DNA of 5,158 nucleotides from Pseudomonadota bacterium (lineage in GTDB: Bacteria > Pseudomonadota > Gammaproteobacteria > Natronospirales > REEB76), in NCBI GenBank assembly GCA_021779005.1, contig JAJYBN010000095.1, positions 1 through 5,158 of the forward strand, given 5' to 3'. Under the pieces are notes generated by a model, which was given only the letters and a program-made list of their open reading frames with translations, made no database searches and was not told the origin of the DNA. A program made the translations under genes and the position numbers. Positions 1-5,158 of this stretch are shown in pieces. Within the stretch, counting starts at the first letter, position 1. Every line of letters starts with the position of its first letter.

Positions 1-27
1 TACGTAACAGCCAAGTAATGTAAAAAA

Positions 28-63
28 CCCGAAATTAGCGGTTCAGAATCCTGAACTTTTGGG
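28..63 (-). terminator. Candidate intrinsic terminator for the leftward histone-like gene
   Basis: The core is a perfect 6-bp inverted repeat (41-46 GTTCAG with 51-56 CTGAAC) around a 4-base AATC loop. An outer arm pairs 28-34 (CCCGAAA) with 57-63 (TTTTGGG), leaving a 6-base bulge at 35-40. Read leftward, the hairpin ends in GGG and is followed at once by six T residues (A-run 22-27 on the plus strand), the layout of a Rho-independent terminator. It lies about 160 bases past the stop of the leftward gene. In leftward RNA the outer arm has one A/C mismatch. The inner hairpin is also followed by TTTT (57-60) on the plus strand, so it could instead end a rightward gene entering from the left edge. 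Confidence 0.42.
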
Positions 64-174
64 ACGACTTCAAATAATACTTATGAGTGGATGCTGCCTT
101 AATCATCCCGGCCGCGCACCGGGGTAATACGCGGCGTGTCCCGTTTATAGATGCCCCGCGGGTTTGCAACCGGC

Positions 175-201
175 TGCGTGATGGCCCTATTGCGTCACGC
201 A
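175..201. repeat. Short inverted repeat downstream of the histone-like gene
   Basis: TGCGTGA (175-181) and TCACGCA (195-201) are perfect 7-bp complements around a 13-base spacer. It sits 20 bases past the stop codon of the leftward gene, so it would form a hairpin in its 3' untranslated RNA. No T-run follows on either strand, so it is not a standard intrinsic terminator. It may be an RNA-stabilising stem or chance. The rest of 64-220 shows no ORF with a ribosome binding site and no recognisable RNA gene. Confidence 0.3.
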
Positions 202-220
202 ATCCGGCGTATAGCCGTCA

Positions 221-478
221 TCAAGCCCTAAAATGTTCCGGCCCGGAGCTGAAATAATCCTCGATCATCGAGTTGCCTTGTTGGATGACAAACTCCTCAC
301 GCAGATCATCGTTAATCTGCGCCTGATTGAGCGCCTTCGCGGTTCTAGGGGCCGCCTTCGTAGCCTTGATGCGATTTGGCTTCCTGGCGCTTTTGGCAAC
401 CCGGCGCGCTTTCTTGCGTTTCGGGATGGCTTTCTTAGCGGTCTTTGCACGGCCGCGGGATGCGGTTTTCTTAGCCAT
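221..478 (-). CDS. Small Lys/Ala/Arg-rich histone H1-like DNA-binding protein
   Basis: The 85-residue product is split by charge. Residues 1-48 carry 13 Lys and 8 Arg with many Ala, several Thr/Ser/Pro and no acidic residue, in AKK/KKA-type repeats like the C-terminal tail of histone H1 and bacterial H1-like proteins (AlgP, Hc1/Hc2, HctB type). Residues 50-85 are different: amphipathic, with acidic pairs D57-D58, E61-E62 and E73-D74 and an aromatic stretch around Y75-F76. By analogy the basic part probably binds DNA or RNA non-specifically and acts in the nucleoid; the tail could be a small folded or partner-binding segment. The start is supported by GAGG 8 bases upstream of ATG (478-476). 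The gene is divergent from the large propeller gene and has a candidate FNR-type promoter. Low-complexity basic composition makes homology hard to judge, so the exact family is unknown. An overlapping plus-strand reading frame (233-499) lacks comparable support. Confidence 0.75.
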   Translation of the reverse strand: MAKKTASRGRAKTAKKAIPKRKKARRVAKSARKPNRIKATKAAPRTAKALNQAQINDDLREEFVIQQGNSMIEDYFSSGPEHFRA

Positions 479-486
479 GCAGGTAT

Positions 487-490
487 CCTC
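487..490 (-). promoter_or_regulatory. Ribosome binding site of the histone-like gene
   Basis: The plus-strand bases CCTC read GAGG leftward (within GAGGA), 8 bases before the ATG at 478-476. This is good Shine-Dalgarno spacing and fixes the start. Confidence 0.65.
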
Positions 491-516
491 GATAAGTGAC
501 TGGGCCCTTGAATCTA

Positions 517-566
517 CAAAAAAAAGATTACGATTGTCACCTCGGTACAGCCATGATCTGGATCAA
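517..566 (-). promoter_or_regulatory. Candidate FNR/ANR-type class II promoter for the leftward histone-like gene
   Basis: Bases 553-566 read ATGAT-CTGG-ATCAA, matching 9 of the 10 specified positions of the FNR/ANR consensus TTGAT-N4-ATCAA. The centre lies between 559 and 560. Setting that centre at -41.5, the classic position for FNR-activated class II promoters, puts the leftward start at about 518 and the -10 hexamer at exactly 530-525. The sequence there reads TAATCT, which keeps the three most conserved -10 positions (T, A and final T) but matches only 3 of 6 overall. The same placement on the plus strand (589-594, CCGCTC) gives nothing -10-like, so the box is more likely to serve the leftward gene. 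The leader would be about 40 bases and begin with a U-run. Control by an oxygen- or nitric-oxide-sensing CRP/FNR-family regulator is inference. Confidence 0.42.
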
Positions 567-578
567 GATCTGGGTCAA
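555..578. repeat. 12-bp tandem direct repeat with hexamer-phased GATC
   Basis: GATCTGGATCAA (555-566) is followed directly by GATCTGGGTCAA (567-578), a head-to-tail duplication with one mismatch. GATC occurs at 555, 561 and 567, exactly 6 bp apart, so there are three potential Dam-type sites in 16 bp. The first unit overlaps the FNR-like box. The second gives a weaker version (AAGAT-CTGG-GTCAA, 565-578, 7 of 10 consensus positions), which could be a degenerate second site for the same regulator. Confidence 0.6.
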
Positions 579-601
579 GTTTTCCAAGCCGCTCCAGGCT
601 T

Positions 602-625
602 GGGCTCGGCCGGGTCGGGGCTGGG
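602..625 (+). other. G-rich tract with quadruplex potential
   Basis: Four G-runs lie on the plus strand at 602-604, 612-614, 617-620 and 623-625, separated by 7, 2 and 2 bases. This fits the simple G3+N1-7 rule for an intramolecular G-quadruplex. It is in the divergent intergenic region, about 107 bases before the start of the propeller gene and immediately before an inverted repeat. Whether it folds is not known from sequence. Confidence 0.35.
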
Positions 626-650
626 CGGTTGGCGACATAATCGCCAGCCG
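626..650. repeat. Inverted repeat (10-bp arms), possible operator or leader hairpin
   Basis: The left arm CGGTTGGCGA (626-635) pairs with the right arm TCGCCAGCCG (641-650) over 10 positions with one G-T wobble, around a 5-base CATAA loop. No T-run follows on the plus strand (GGAAAATT), so it is not a normal terminator for rightward transcription. It lies 81 bases before the ATG of the propeller gene. As DNA it resembles a dyad operator; as RNA it would be a stable stem if transcription starts upstream. The loop with the next base reads CATAAT (636-641), a -10-like hexamer that a bound protein would cover. No regulator is encoded nearby. Confidence 0.5.
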
Positions 651-672
651 GGAAAATTACCTGCGCATAGTC

Positions 673-678
673 CATAAT
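673..678 (+). promoter_or_regulatory. Weak candidate -10 element for the propeller gene
   Basis: CATAAT matches TATAAT at 5 of 6 positions and lies 53 bases before the ATG. No TTGACA-like hexamer is found 16-18 bases upstream (the region reads GGGAAA), so this is only a possibility. The alternative CATAAT at 636-641 likewise lacks a -35 element. Confidence 0.2.
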
Positions 679-718
679 CAGCACTCCCCATACCATCGTC
701 CAACGATTCCAATCCTGC

Positions 719-725
719 AGGAGGT
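719..725 (+). promoter_or_regulatory. Strong ribosome binding site of the propeller gene
   Basis: AGGAGGT is nearly the full anti-16S complement and lies 6 bases before the ATG at 732. It selects that start over the out-of-frame ATG at 737. Confidence 0.85.
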
Positions 726-731
726 CGAGTC

Positions 732-3700
732 ATGCAGTGTTTTACCCGTCCTTTCGGTATCAAATATTTTGGTCTGGCCGTGTGCGCGGCCGTCCTCACG
801 ATCACCGAAGTCTCGGCGGCCACGGCTCCGGCCATGGATGTGTCGCCCATCAGCAAGCTGGAATGGCGCAGCGTCGGCCCCTATATCGGCGGGCGCGTGG
901 TAGCCATCGCCGGCGTGCCCGGTCAGCAGAATCTCTTTTATATGGGCGCGGTGGATGGCGGGGTATGGAAGAGCGTGAATTACGGCGTGAGCTGGACCAA
1001 CCTCACCGACGGCACCCTGCCGGGTTCCAGCAACAGTATCGGCGCCATCGCAGTGGCGCCCTCTAATTCGAAGATCATCTATTTGGGCACCGGTGAGAGC
1101 GACATCCGCGGTGACGTGATTACCGGTGACGGTGTGTTCCGCTCCGATGATGCCGGCAAGACCTGGAAAGCAATCGGTCTCGAAGATACCCATACCATCA
1201 GTGGTCTGGTCGTGGACCCCCAGAATCCCGACATCGTGTATGCCTCGTCTATGGGCCATGTATTCAAGTCCAACGACGAGCGCGGGGTGTTCAAGTCGGT
1301 GGACGGCGGCAAGACCTGGAGCAAGGTGCTGTACGTGAATGCTGACACCGGCGCCATCAATCTAGTGATGGACCCGAAGAATTCCCAGGTGCTGTACGCA
1401 GCCCTATGGCAGGCCTACCGCACCCCGTGGAAACTGGAAGACGGTGGTCCCGGCAGCGGTTTATATAAGAGCATCGATGGAGGCGCCCATTGGAGCGAGA
1501 TCTCCGACAACCCGGGCTTCCCCCAGGGGATCCTGGGGCGCATCGGCGTAAGCGTGGCGGCCAGCAATCCACAGGTGGTGTACAGCATCGTGCAGGCCAA
1601 GGACGGTGGCGTGTTCCGCTCTGAGGATGGTGGCGCCCACTGGACGCGGGTAAACAACAACTGGAGTCTGCGTCAGCGCGCCTTCTACTATATGAGCATC
1701 TTCGCTGACCCCACCAATCCAGACGTGGTGTATGTGCCGGAAGTGGATGCCCTGTGGGTGTCGCGCGACGGCGGCAAGAACTTTTCCAAGCTGCACACAC
1801 CGCACGGCGACAACCACATCGTGTGGATCAATCCCAATGATCCGAACATCTTGCTGGAAGGCAACGATGGCGGCGCCACGGTGTCCGTGGACGGCGGCAA
1901 GACCTGGAGCACGGAGCACAACCAGCCCACCGGCCAGTTCTACCATGTGGCCCTGGACGACCAGTTCCCGTTCCATATCTACGGCGCGCAGCAGGACGAA
2001 GGTTCGTTCGAAGGCCCGAGCGCCACGCCCGGCGGCATGATCCCCTTGGGTGACTGGAAGGACGTAGCCTATGGCGAGAGTACCTTTATCGCACCCAAGC
2101 CGGGCGAACCGAACATCACATTCGGAAGCGGCTACTACAGCATCCTGATGCGTTACGACAGCACCACCGGACAGTTTCGCGGTGTCAGCCCATGGCCGAA
2201 TTATCAGGAAGGCGCTTCTGCCGGTGAGTTGAAATACCGATTCGGCTGGACCCATCCAATCCTGTTCTCGGTAGTGAACAAAAAAGAACTGCTGGTGGCG
2301 TCACAATACGTGCTCAAGAGCACCGACGAGGGGGCCACATGGACACGCATTAGCCGGGACCTGACGCGCAACGAACCGGCCACGCAGATGCCCAGCGGCG
2401 GGCCGGTGGATCTGGACCAGTCGGGCGCGGAGATCTTCCCGGACATATCAGCGCTGGCGGTCTCACCGCTGGACGGCAAGGTGCTATGGGCCGGATCCGC
2501 CGATGGCCTGGTGCACATCACCACGGATGGCGGCCGCCACTGGGCGGACATCACGCCTAAGGACCTGCCGCAGTGGGCTCAGATTTCGTCCATCGAACCT
2601 TCGCATGTGGCCAAGGACACAGCCTACCTCACGGCCTCACGCTACATGTGGGACGATTTTCATCCCTATGTGTTCGAGACCAGCGACTACGGCAAGCACT
2701 GGGAATTGCTGAACAACGGCGTACCAGATGACGAGTACGCGTTCGTGATCCGCCAGGATCCGTCCGACGACAAGCTGCTGTTCCTGGGCACCAAGAACAC
2801 AGTGTTCACCAGCTTCGACGGCGGCGGACACTGGCAGCCGCTGACGCTGAATCTGCCCATGGTGCAGGTGCGCGACTTGGCCATCAATACGCGCCAGGGC
2901 GATATCGTCGCCGCTACCCACGGGCGCGCCTTCTGGGTGCTGGATAATTTGGCGCTGCTGGAGCAGATGACCAAGCAACCCTCCAGCGGCGCTGAAGTCG
3001 CGCAGGTGTTTGCGCCACAGACCGCGTGGCTCACGAATGCCTATGGTGCCAGCGACTATGCCAAACGCCTGCATGACGCCGGCAGCAATCCTACCTACGG
3101 TGCCAGCGTGTTCTTCCAGATCCCAGCCGCTTACGACGGCAAAACACCCGTGAGTCTGAGTTTCCTGGATGACAAGGGCCGGCTGGTGCGTCGTTTCGAT
3201 CTGCACCTGAAGACCAAGCAGCCTGAGTTGGCAGATACCGTGAAAGACAATCTGGTACCTACTCAAAAGAAACGGATGGCCGATGAGAAACTCACGGCAA
3301 TCACACCCGGTATGAACCTGTTCCAGTGGGATCTTCGTTATCCGGATGCTGTCGAGGTGAATGGCTTCCAGGCGCCCATCGCTGCCGGCGGCGAGGATGA
3401 TGAGGTGATCGGACCGGAGGTATTGCCAGGTCGTTACCGGGTGGTGCTGGATTACGGCGGCCGCAAATCTACGCAGCCATTCATGATCACGCTGGATCCG
3501 CGGCTGCATCCGACCCGCGGCGCCTTGGAGGCGCGCCTGGCGCTGGAGATGAAGATCCATACCAGCCTCAATACCCTTGACCGCACACTCAATGATGCGA
3601 TCACAGTGCGCGACAAGCTGACAGCGGCATATGCCAATCACGCGCTCACGGATGCGCAGGCGGGTAAGGCCTTGGCGCAGTTGCAGCAGGTAATCGGCAA

Positions 3701-3914
3701 CCTGGTGCAATTGGATATACAGGCCAGTGAAGGCGATCTGCTGCACGAGACCAAACTGCGCAGCCATCTGGCCTATCTGGCCTCGGATGTGGATCTGGCA
3801 TACCAGCAGCCCACCGCGGCCCAATACGCGGTGTTCAAGATGTTGGATGCACAGGCCAAGGCCGGTGAACAGCAGCTGCGGGCCGCCATGGCTGAAGGCA
3901 ACAAATTGTTCTGA
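732..3914 (+). CDS. Exported VPS10/sortilin-like Asp-box (BNR) beta-propeller protein
   Basis: The 1060-residue protein begins with a Sec signal peptide: R6 and K11, a hydrophobic core at about 13-24, and a VSA-A cleavage context after residue 29 or 30. It is therefore probably periplasmic, secreted or outer-membrane associated. Eleven Asp boxes (S-x-D-x-G-x-x-W type) begin at residues 80, 137, 188, 246, 296, 343, 384, 529, 596, 649 and 693. Their spacing suggests two large seven- to ten-bladed propellers, about 45-400 and 400-740. Further family-like blocks are WRSVGP (45-50), DNHIVW (360-365) and YGAQQDEGS (417-425). The C-terminal part holds a beta-sandwich-like region (about 790-920, including WDLRYP at 866 and LPGRYRV at 898) and a helical tail (about 930-1060). 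Length and order fit bacterial proteins labelled 'glycosyl hydrolase' or 'WD40/YVTN/BNR-like repeat protein'. No catalytic residues can be assigned, so hydrolase activity is unproven; ligand or peptide binding is equally possible. It appears monocistronic, with a strong ribosome binding site and its own terminator. The frame is intact throughout. Confidence 0.9.
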   Translation: MQCFTRPFGIKYFGLAVCAAVLTITEVSAATAPAMDVSPISKLEWRSVGPYIGGRVVAIAGVPGQQNLFYMGAVDGGVWKSVNYGVSWTNLTDGTLPGSSNSIGAIAVAPSNSKIIYLGTGESDIRGDVITGDGVFRSDDAGKTWKAIGLEDTHTISGLVVDPQNPDIVYASSMGHVFKSNDERGVFKSVDGGKTWSKVLYVNADTGAINLVMDPKNSQVLYAALWQAYRTPWKLEDGGPGSGLYKSIDGGAHWSEISDNPGFPQGILGRIGVSVAASNPQVVYSIVQAKDGGVFRSEDGGAHWTRVNNNWSLRQRAFYYMSIFADPTNPDVVYVPEVDALWVSRDGGKNFSKLHTPHGDNHIVWINPNDPNILLEGNDGGATVSVDGGKTWSTEHNQPTGQFYHVALDDQFPFHIYGAQQDEGSFEGPSATPGGMIPLGDWKDVAYGESTFIAPKPGEPNITFGSGYYSILMRYDSTTGQFRGVSPWPNYQEGASAGELKYRFGWTHPILFSVVNKKELLVASQYVLKSTDEGATWTRISRDLTRNEPATQMPSGGPVDLDQSGAEIFPDISALAVSPLDGKVLWAGSADGLVHITTDGGRHWADITPKDLPQWAQISSIEPSHVAKDTAYLTASRYMWDDFHPYVFETSDYGKHWELLNNGVPDDEYAFVIRQDPSDDKLLFLGTKNTVFTSFDGGGHWQPLTLNLPMVQVRDLAINTRQGDIVAATHGRAFWVLDNLALLEQMTKQPSSGAEVAQVFAPQTAWLTNAYGASDYAKRLHDAGSNPTYGASVFFQIPAAYDGKTPVSLSFLDDKGRLVRRFDLHLKTKQPELADTVKDNLVPTQKKRMADEKLTAITPGMNLFQWDLRYPDAVEVNGFQAPIAAGGEDDEVIGPEVLPGRYRVVLDYGGRKSTQPFMITLDPRLHPTRGALEARLALEMKIHTSLNTLDRTLNDAITVRDKLTAAYANHALTDAQAGKALAQLQQVIGNLVQLDIQASEGDLLHETKLRSHLAYLASDVDLAYQQPTAAQYAVFKMLDAQAKAGEQQLRAAMAEGNKLF

Positions 3915-3922
3915 CATCCCGT

Positions 3923-3960
3923 ATTGCGCACCGGTACTCGATTGTGCCGGTGCGCAATTT
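3923..3960 (+). terminator. Intrinsic terminator after the propeller gene
   Basis: A 15-bp stem (3923-3937 with 3944-3958; 14 Watson-Crick pairs and one G-T wobble) closes a 6-base TCGATT loop. The centre of the stem is GC-rich, and the right arm runs into AATTTATTA. It starts 8 bases after the TGA stop. The tail is T-rich but interrupted. The leftward side lacks a T-run, so it should work mainly on rightward transcripts and separate the propeller gene from the next gene. Confidence 0.8.
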
Positions 3961-4052
3961 ATTAGCACCGTGTTTCCGTTACTGATCGCGGCGCATACAA
4001 AGTTATCGTGCCGGCAACACTCGCATCCACTCCGATTGCATTTTTAGGGTAG

Positions 4053-4058
4053 TGTAAT
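4053..4058 (+). promoter_or_regulatory. Weak candidate -10 element for the Rieske-flavoreductase gene
   Basis: TGTAAT matches TATAAT at 5 of 6 positions and lies 27 bases before the ATG. TTGCAT at 4036-4041 resembles a -35 hexamer, but the 11-base spacer is too short for a normal sigma-70 promoter. A promoter is expected here because a terminator precedes the gene; its exact position is uncertain. Confidence 0.2.
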
Positions 4059-4073
4059 GCCCGGCACACGACC

Positions 4074-4077
4074 GGAG
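4074..4077 (+). promoter_or_regulatory. Ribosome binding site of the Rieske-flavoreductase gene
   Basis: GGAG lies 8 bases before the ATG at 4086, which is good spacing and supports this start. Confidence 0.65.
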
Positions 4078-4085
4078 TCTTGGCC

Positions 4086-5158
4086 ATGAGCGATGCAGAA
4101 TGGGTGGATCTGGGTTTAGTCAGCGAACTTGCGCAAAAGGCTGTGCAGGAATGCACTGTTGGCAGCAAGCTTATTGCCCTCATATATAAGGATGGCGTAT
4201 TCAGTGCACTTTCAGGACGCTGCAATCATGCGGGTGGGCCATTAGGCGAAGCCACGCTTGATGGCGACTACGTGGTGTGCCCCTGGCACCACTGGCGATT
4301 CAACTGTCGTACCGGCGAAGGTGAACCCGGGTACGAGGATGATAAAGTTCCCAGCTACACCCTTAAGCAGGACTCAGGACACCTGTTCCTGGACATCAAT
4401 TCTGCTACCCCACGCACCAAGAAACCCCATGCTCCACATCCCTTGTCCCGGCCGATCGTGCGCCAACCGGGCCCGGTGCGCGTGGTGGGCGTATCGACCA
4501 CCGTCATGGACAGCAAGTATCCGCGCTATAGCACTTCGCACGCACTACTCGAGATCGCGATGGCACATGCAAAGTCCGTACTCACATGCGAAACCGAGAC
4601 CATCCGCCTGCATGATCTCAAGTTTCGCCACTGTGAAGGTTATTACTCAAAGTCCGCCAACGCCTGTACATGGCCATGTTCTATCACGCAGATGGACAAA
4701 AGCGACCAGATGGAAGTGGTTTATGAAGCCTTCGTACATTGGGCCGACGTGATACTGGTGGCCACGCCCATACGCTGGGGTTGCGCCAGCAGCCTGTACT
4801 ACAAGATGGTGGAGCGCATGAACTGCATCCAGAATCAGGAGACCATCGCCAACCGGCACTTGCTTAAGAACAAGGTGGCTTCGTTCATCATCACTGGCGG
4901 TCAGGATAACGTGCAGGCAGTAGCTGGGCAGATGCTGGGGTTCTTCGCGGAGATCGGCTGCCAGTTTCCGCAGTTTCCATACGTGGCGCATTCCCGCGGA
5001 TGGAGTGCGGAGGATATGGAAAATAATGTACGCTACGTGCAGATGAGCAAGACCTTGCATGAGGGGGCCGAAGCGCTGGTCGAACGCGCGGTGGAGACTG
5101 CGAAGCTCATGCTCTCCGAACAGGCACCGTACCAGCCGATGGCACGCGGCGGCCGCAA
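4086..5158 (+). CDS. Rieske [2Fe-2S] / NAD(P)H-dependent FMN reductase fusion (3' end outside window)
   Basis: The frame is open from ATG 4086 to the window edge (357 codons plus 2 bases, no stop), so the C-terminus is missing. Residues about 5-105 form a Rieske ferredoxin domain with the full ligand set: C46-x-H48 (CNHAGGPLG) and, 16 residues later, C65-x2-H68 (CPWHHW). This predicts a high-potential [2Fe-2S] cluster. A Pro/His-rich linker (about 106-130) leads to a flavodoxin-like FMN reductase domain from about 131. It opens with the beta-strand RVVGVS and a Ser/Thr-rich loop in the phosphate-binding position, followed by LHDLKF (175-180), WADVILVATPIRWG (219-232, the usual flavin-contacting strand and loop), and a later strand ending in TGGQDN (270-275). 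There is no signal peptide, so it is probably cytoplasmic. The likely role is electron transfer from NAD(P)H via FMN to or from the Rieske cluster; the substrate is unknown. C183, C194 and C198 partly recall the cysteine motif of iron-sulfur flavoproteins. It stands alone after a terminator with its own ribosome binding site; whether an operon follows cannot be seen. Confidence 0.88.
   Translation, partial: MSDAEWVDLGLVSELAQKAVQECTVGSKLIALIYKDGVFSALSGRCNHAGGPLGEATLDGDYVVCPWHHWRFNCRTGEGEPGYEDDKVPSYTLKQDSGHLFLDINSATPRTKKPHAPHPLSRPIVRQPGPVRVVGVSTTVMDSKYPRYSTSHALLEIAMAHAKSVLTCETETIRLHDLKFRHCEGYYSKSANACTWPCSITQMDKSDQMEVVYEAFVHWADVILVATPIRWGCASSLYYKMVERMNCIQNQETIANRHLLKNKVASFIITGGQDNVQAVAGQMLGFFAEIGCQFPQFPYVAHSRGWSAEDMENNVRYVQMSKTLHEGAEALVERAVETAKLMLSEQAPYQPMARGGR

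Noticed and set aside
64..220. Possible RNA gene in the leftmost non-coding region
   Set aside because: No tRNA cloverleaf, tmRNA or other recognisable RNA motif was found; only short unrelated complementarities are present.
233..499. Rightward 88-codon frame opposite the histone-like gene
   Set aside because: The leftward frame has a good ribosome binding site, a coherent basic domain and a plausible promoter. The rightward frame has none of these.
774..785. Possible lipoprotein lipobox (L-A-V-C, residues 15-18) in the propeller protein
   Set aside because: The residue before Cys is Val rather than Gly/Ala/Ser, and the Cys sits in the middle of the hydrophobic core rather than at its end. 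The VSA-A site at 27-30 fits signal peptidase I better.
496..903. Rightward 135-codon frame covering the divergent intergenic region
   Set aside because: It has no ribosome binding site, its translation is low-quality and Arg/Pro/Ser-rich after entering the propeller gene out of frame, and its only regularity (IWIKIWVK) comes from the DNA tandem repeat.
678..1259. Leftward 193-codon frame antisense to the 5' end of the propeller gene
   Set aside because: It is a shadow of the propeller gene: no domain, His/Gly/Ala-rich translation typical of antisense frames, and it overlaps the ribosome binding site of the real gene.
732..3914. Naming the propeller protein a sialidase because of its BNR/Asp boxes
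   Set aside because: Asp boxes are structural and occur in many propellers. The sialidase FRIP motif and arginine triad could not be recognised.
2637..3968. Long leftward open frame of 443 codons antisense to the propeller gene
   Set aside because: It lies inside a confidently assigned gene in the opposite direction, has no recognisable domain, crosses the terminator hairpin at its start and shows no ribosome binding site. Open antisense frames are common in GC-rich coding DNA.
4258..4752. Rightward 164-codon frame inside the Rieske-flavoreductase gene
   Set aside because: It is out of frame with the Rieske ligands and flavodoxin motifs, which are intact in the frame starting at 4086; no domain is visible.

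Overview
The window looks like a chromosomal segment of a moderately GC-rich Gram-negative bacterium, probably a proteobacterium. The evidence is a Sec-exported 1060-residue Asp-box protein, strong AGGAGGT/GGAG ribosome binding sites, an FNR/ANR-type palindrome and a Lys/Ala/Arg-rich histone-like protein. This placement is inference: there is no rRNA or marker gene, and no species is claimed.

Layout. Positions 1-220 hold no convincing gene; they contain a likely terminator for leftward transcription (28-63) and a small inverted repeat (175-201). A small, very basic histone H1-like protein is encoded leftward (478 to 221). A 253-bp divergent intergenic region (479-731) follows and is unusually rich in structure: a -10-like element and an FNR-like box correctly spaced for the leftward gene, a hexamer-phased GATC tandem repeat, a G-rich tract able to form a quadruplex, and a 10-bp-arm inverted repeat. 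A large exported beta-propeller protein with eleven Asp boxes (732-3914, rightward) comes next and is closed by a textbook hairpin terminator (3923-3960). After a 171-bp gap a third gene starts at 4086 and runs off the right edge. It joins an N-terminal Rieske [2Fe-2S] domain to a flavodoxin-like NAD(P)H-dependent FMN reductase domain.

The three genes appear to be separate transcription units: two diverge, and the third is insulated by a terminator. Nothing in the sequence ties them into one pathway. No RNA gene, insertion sequence, CRISPR array or phage feature was seen. The most notable points are the Rieske-flavoreductase fusion with its atypical cysteine pattern, and the possible oxygen/redox-responsive promoter of the histone-like gene. 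I see no clear sign of a wholly new multi-gene system.
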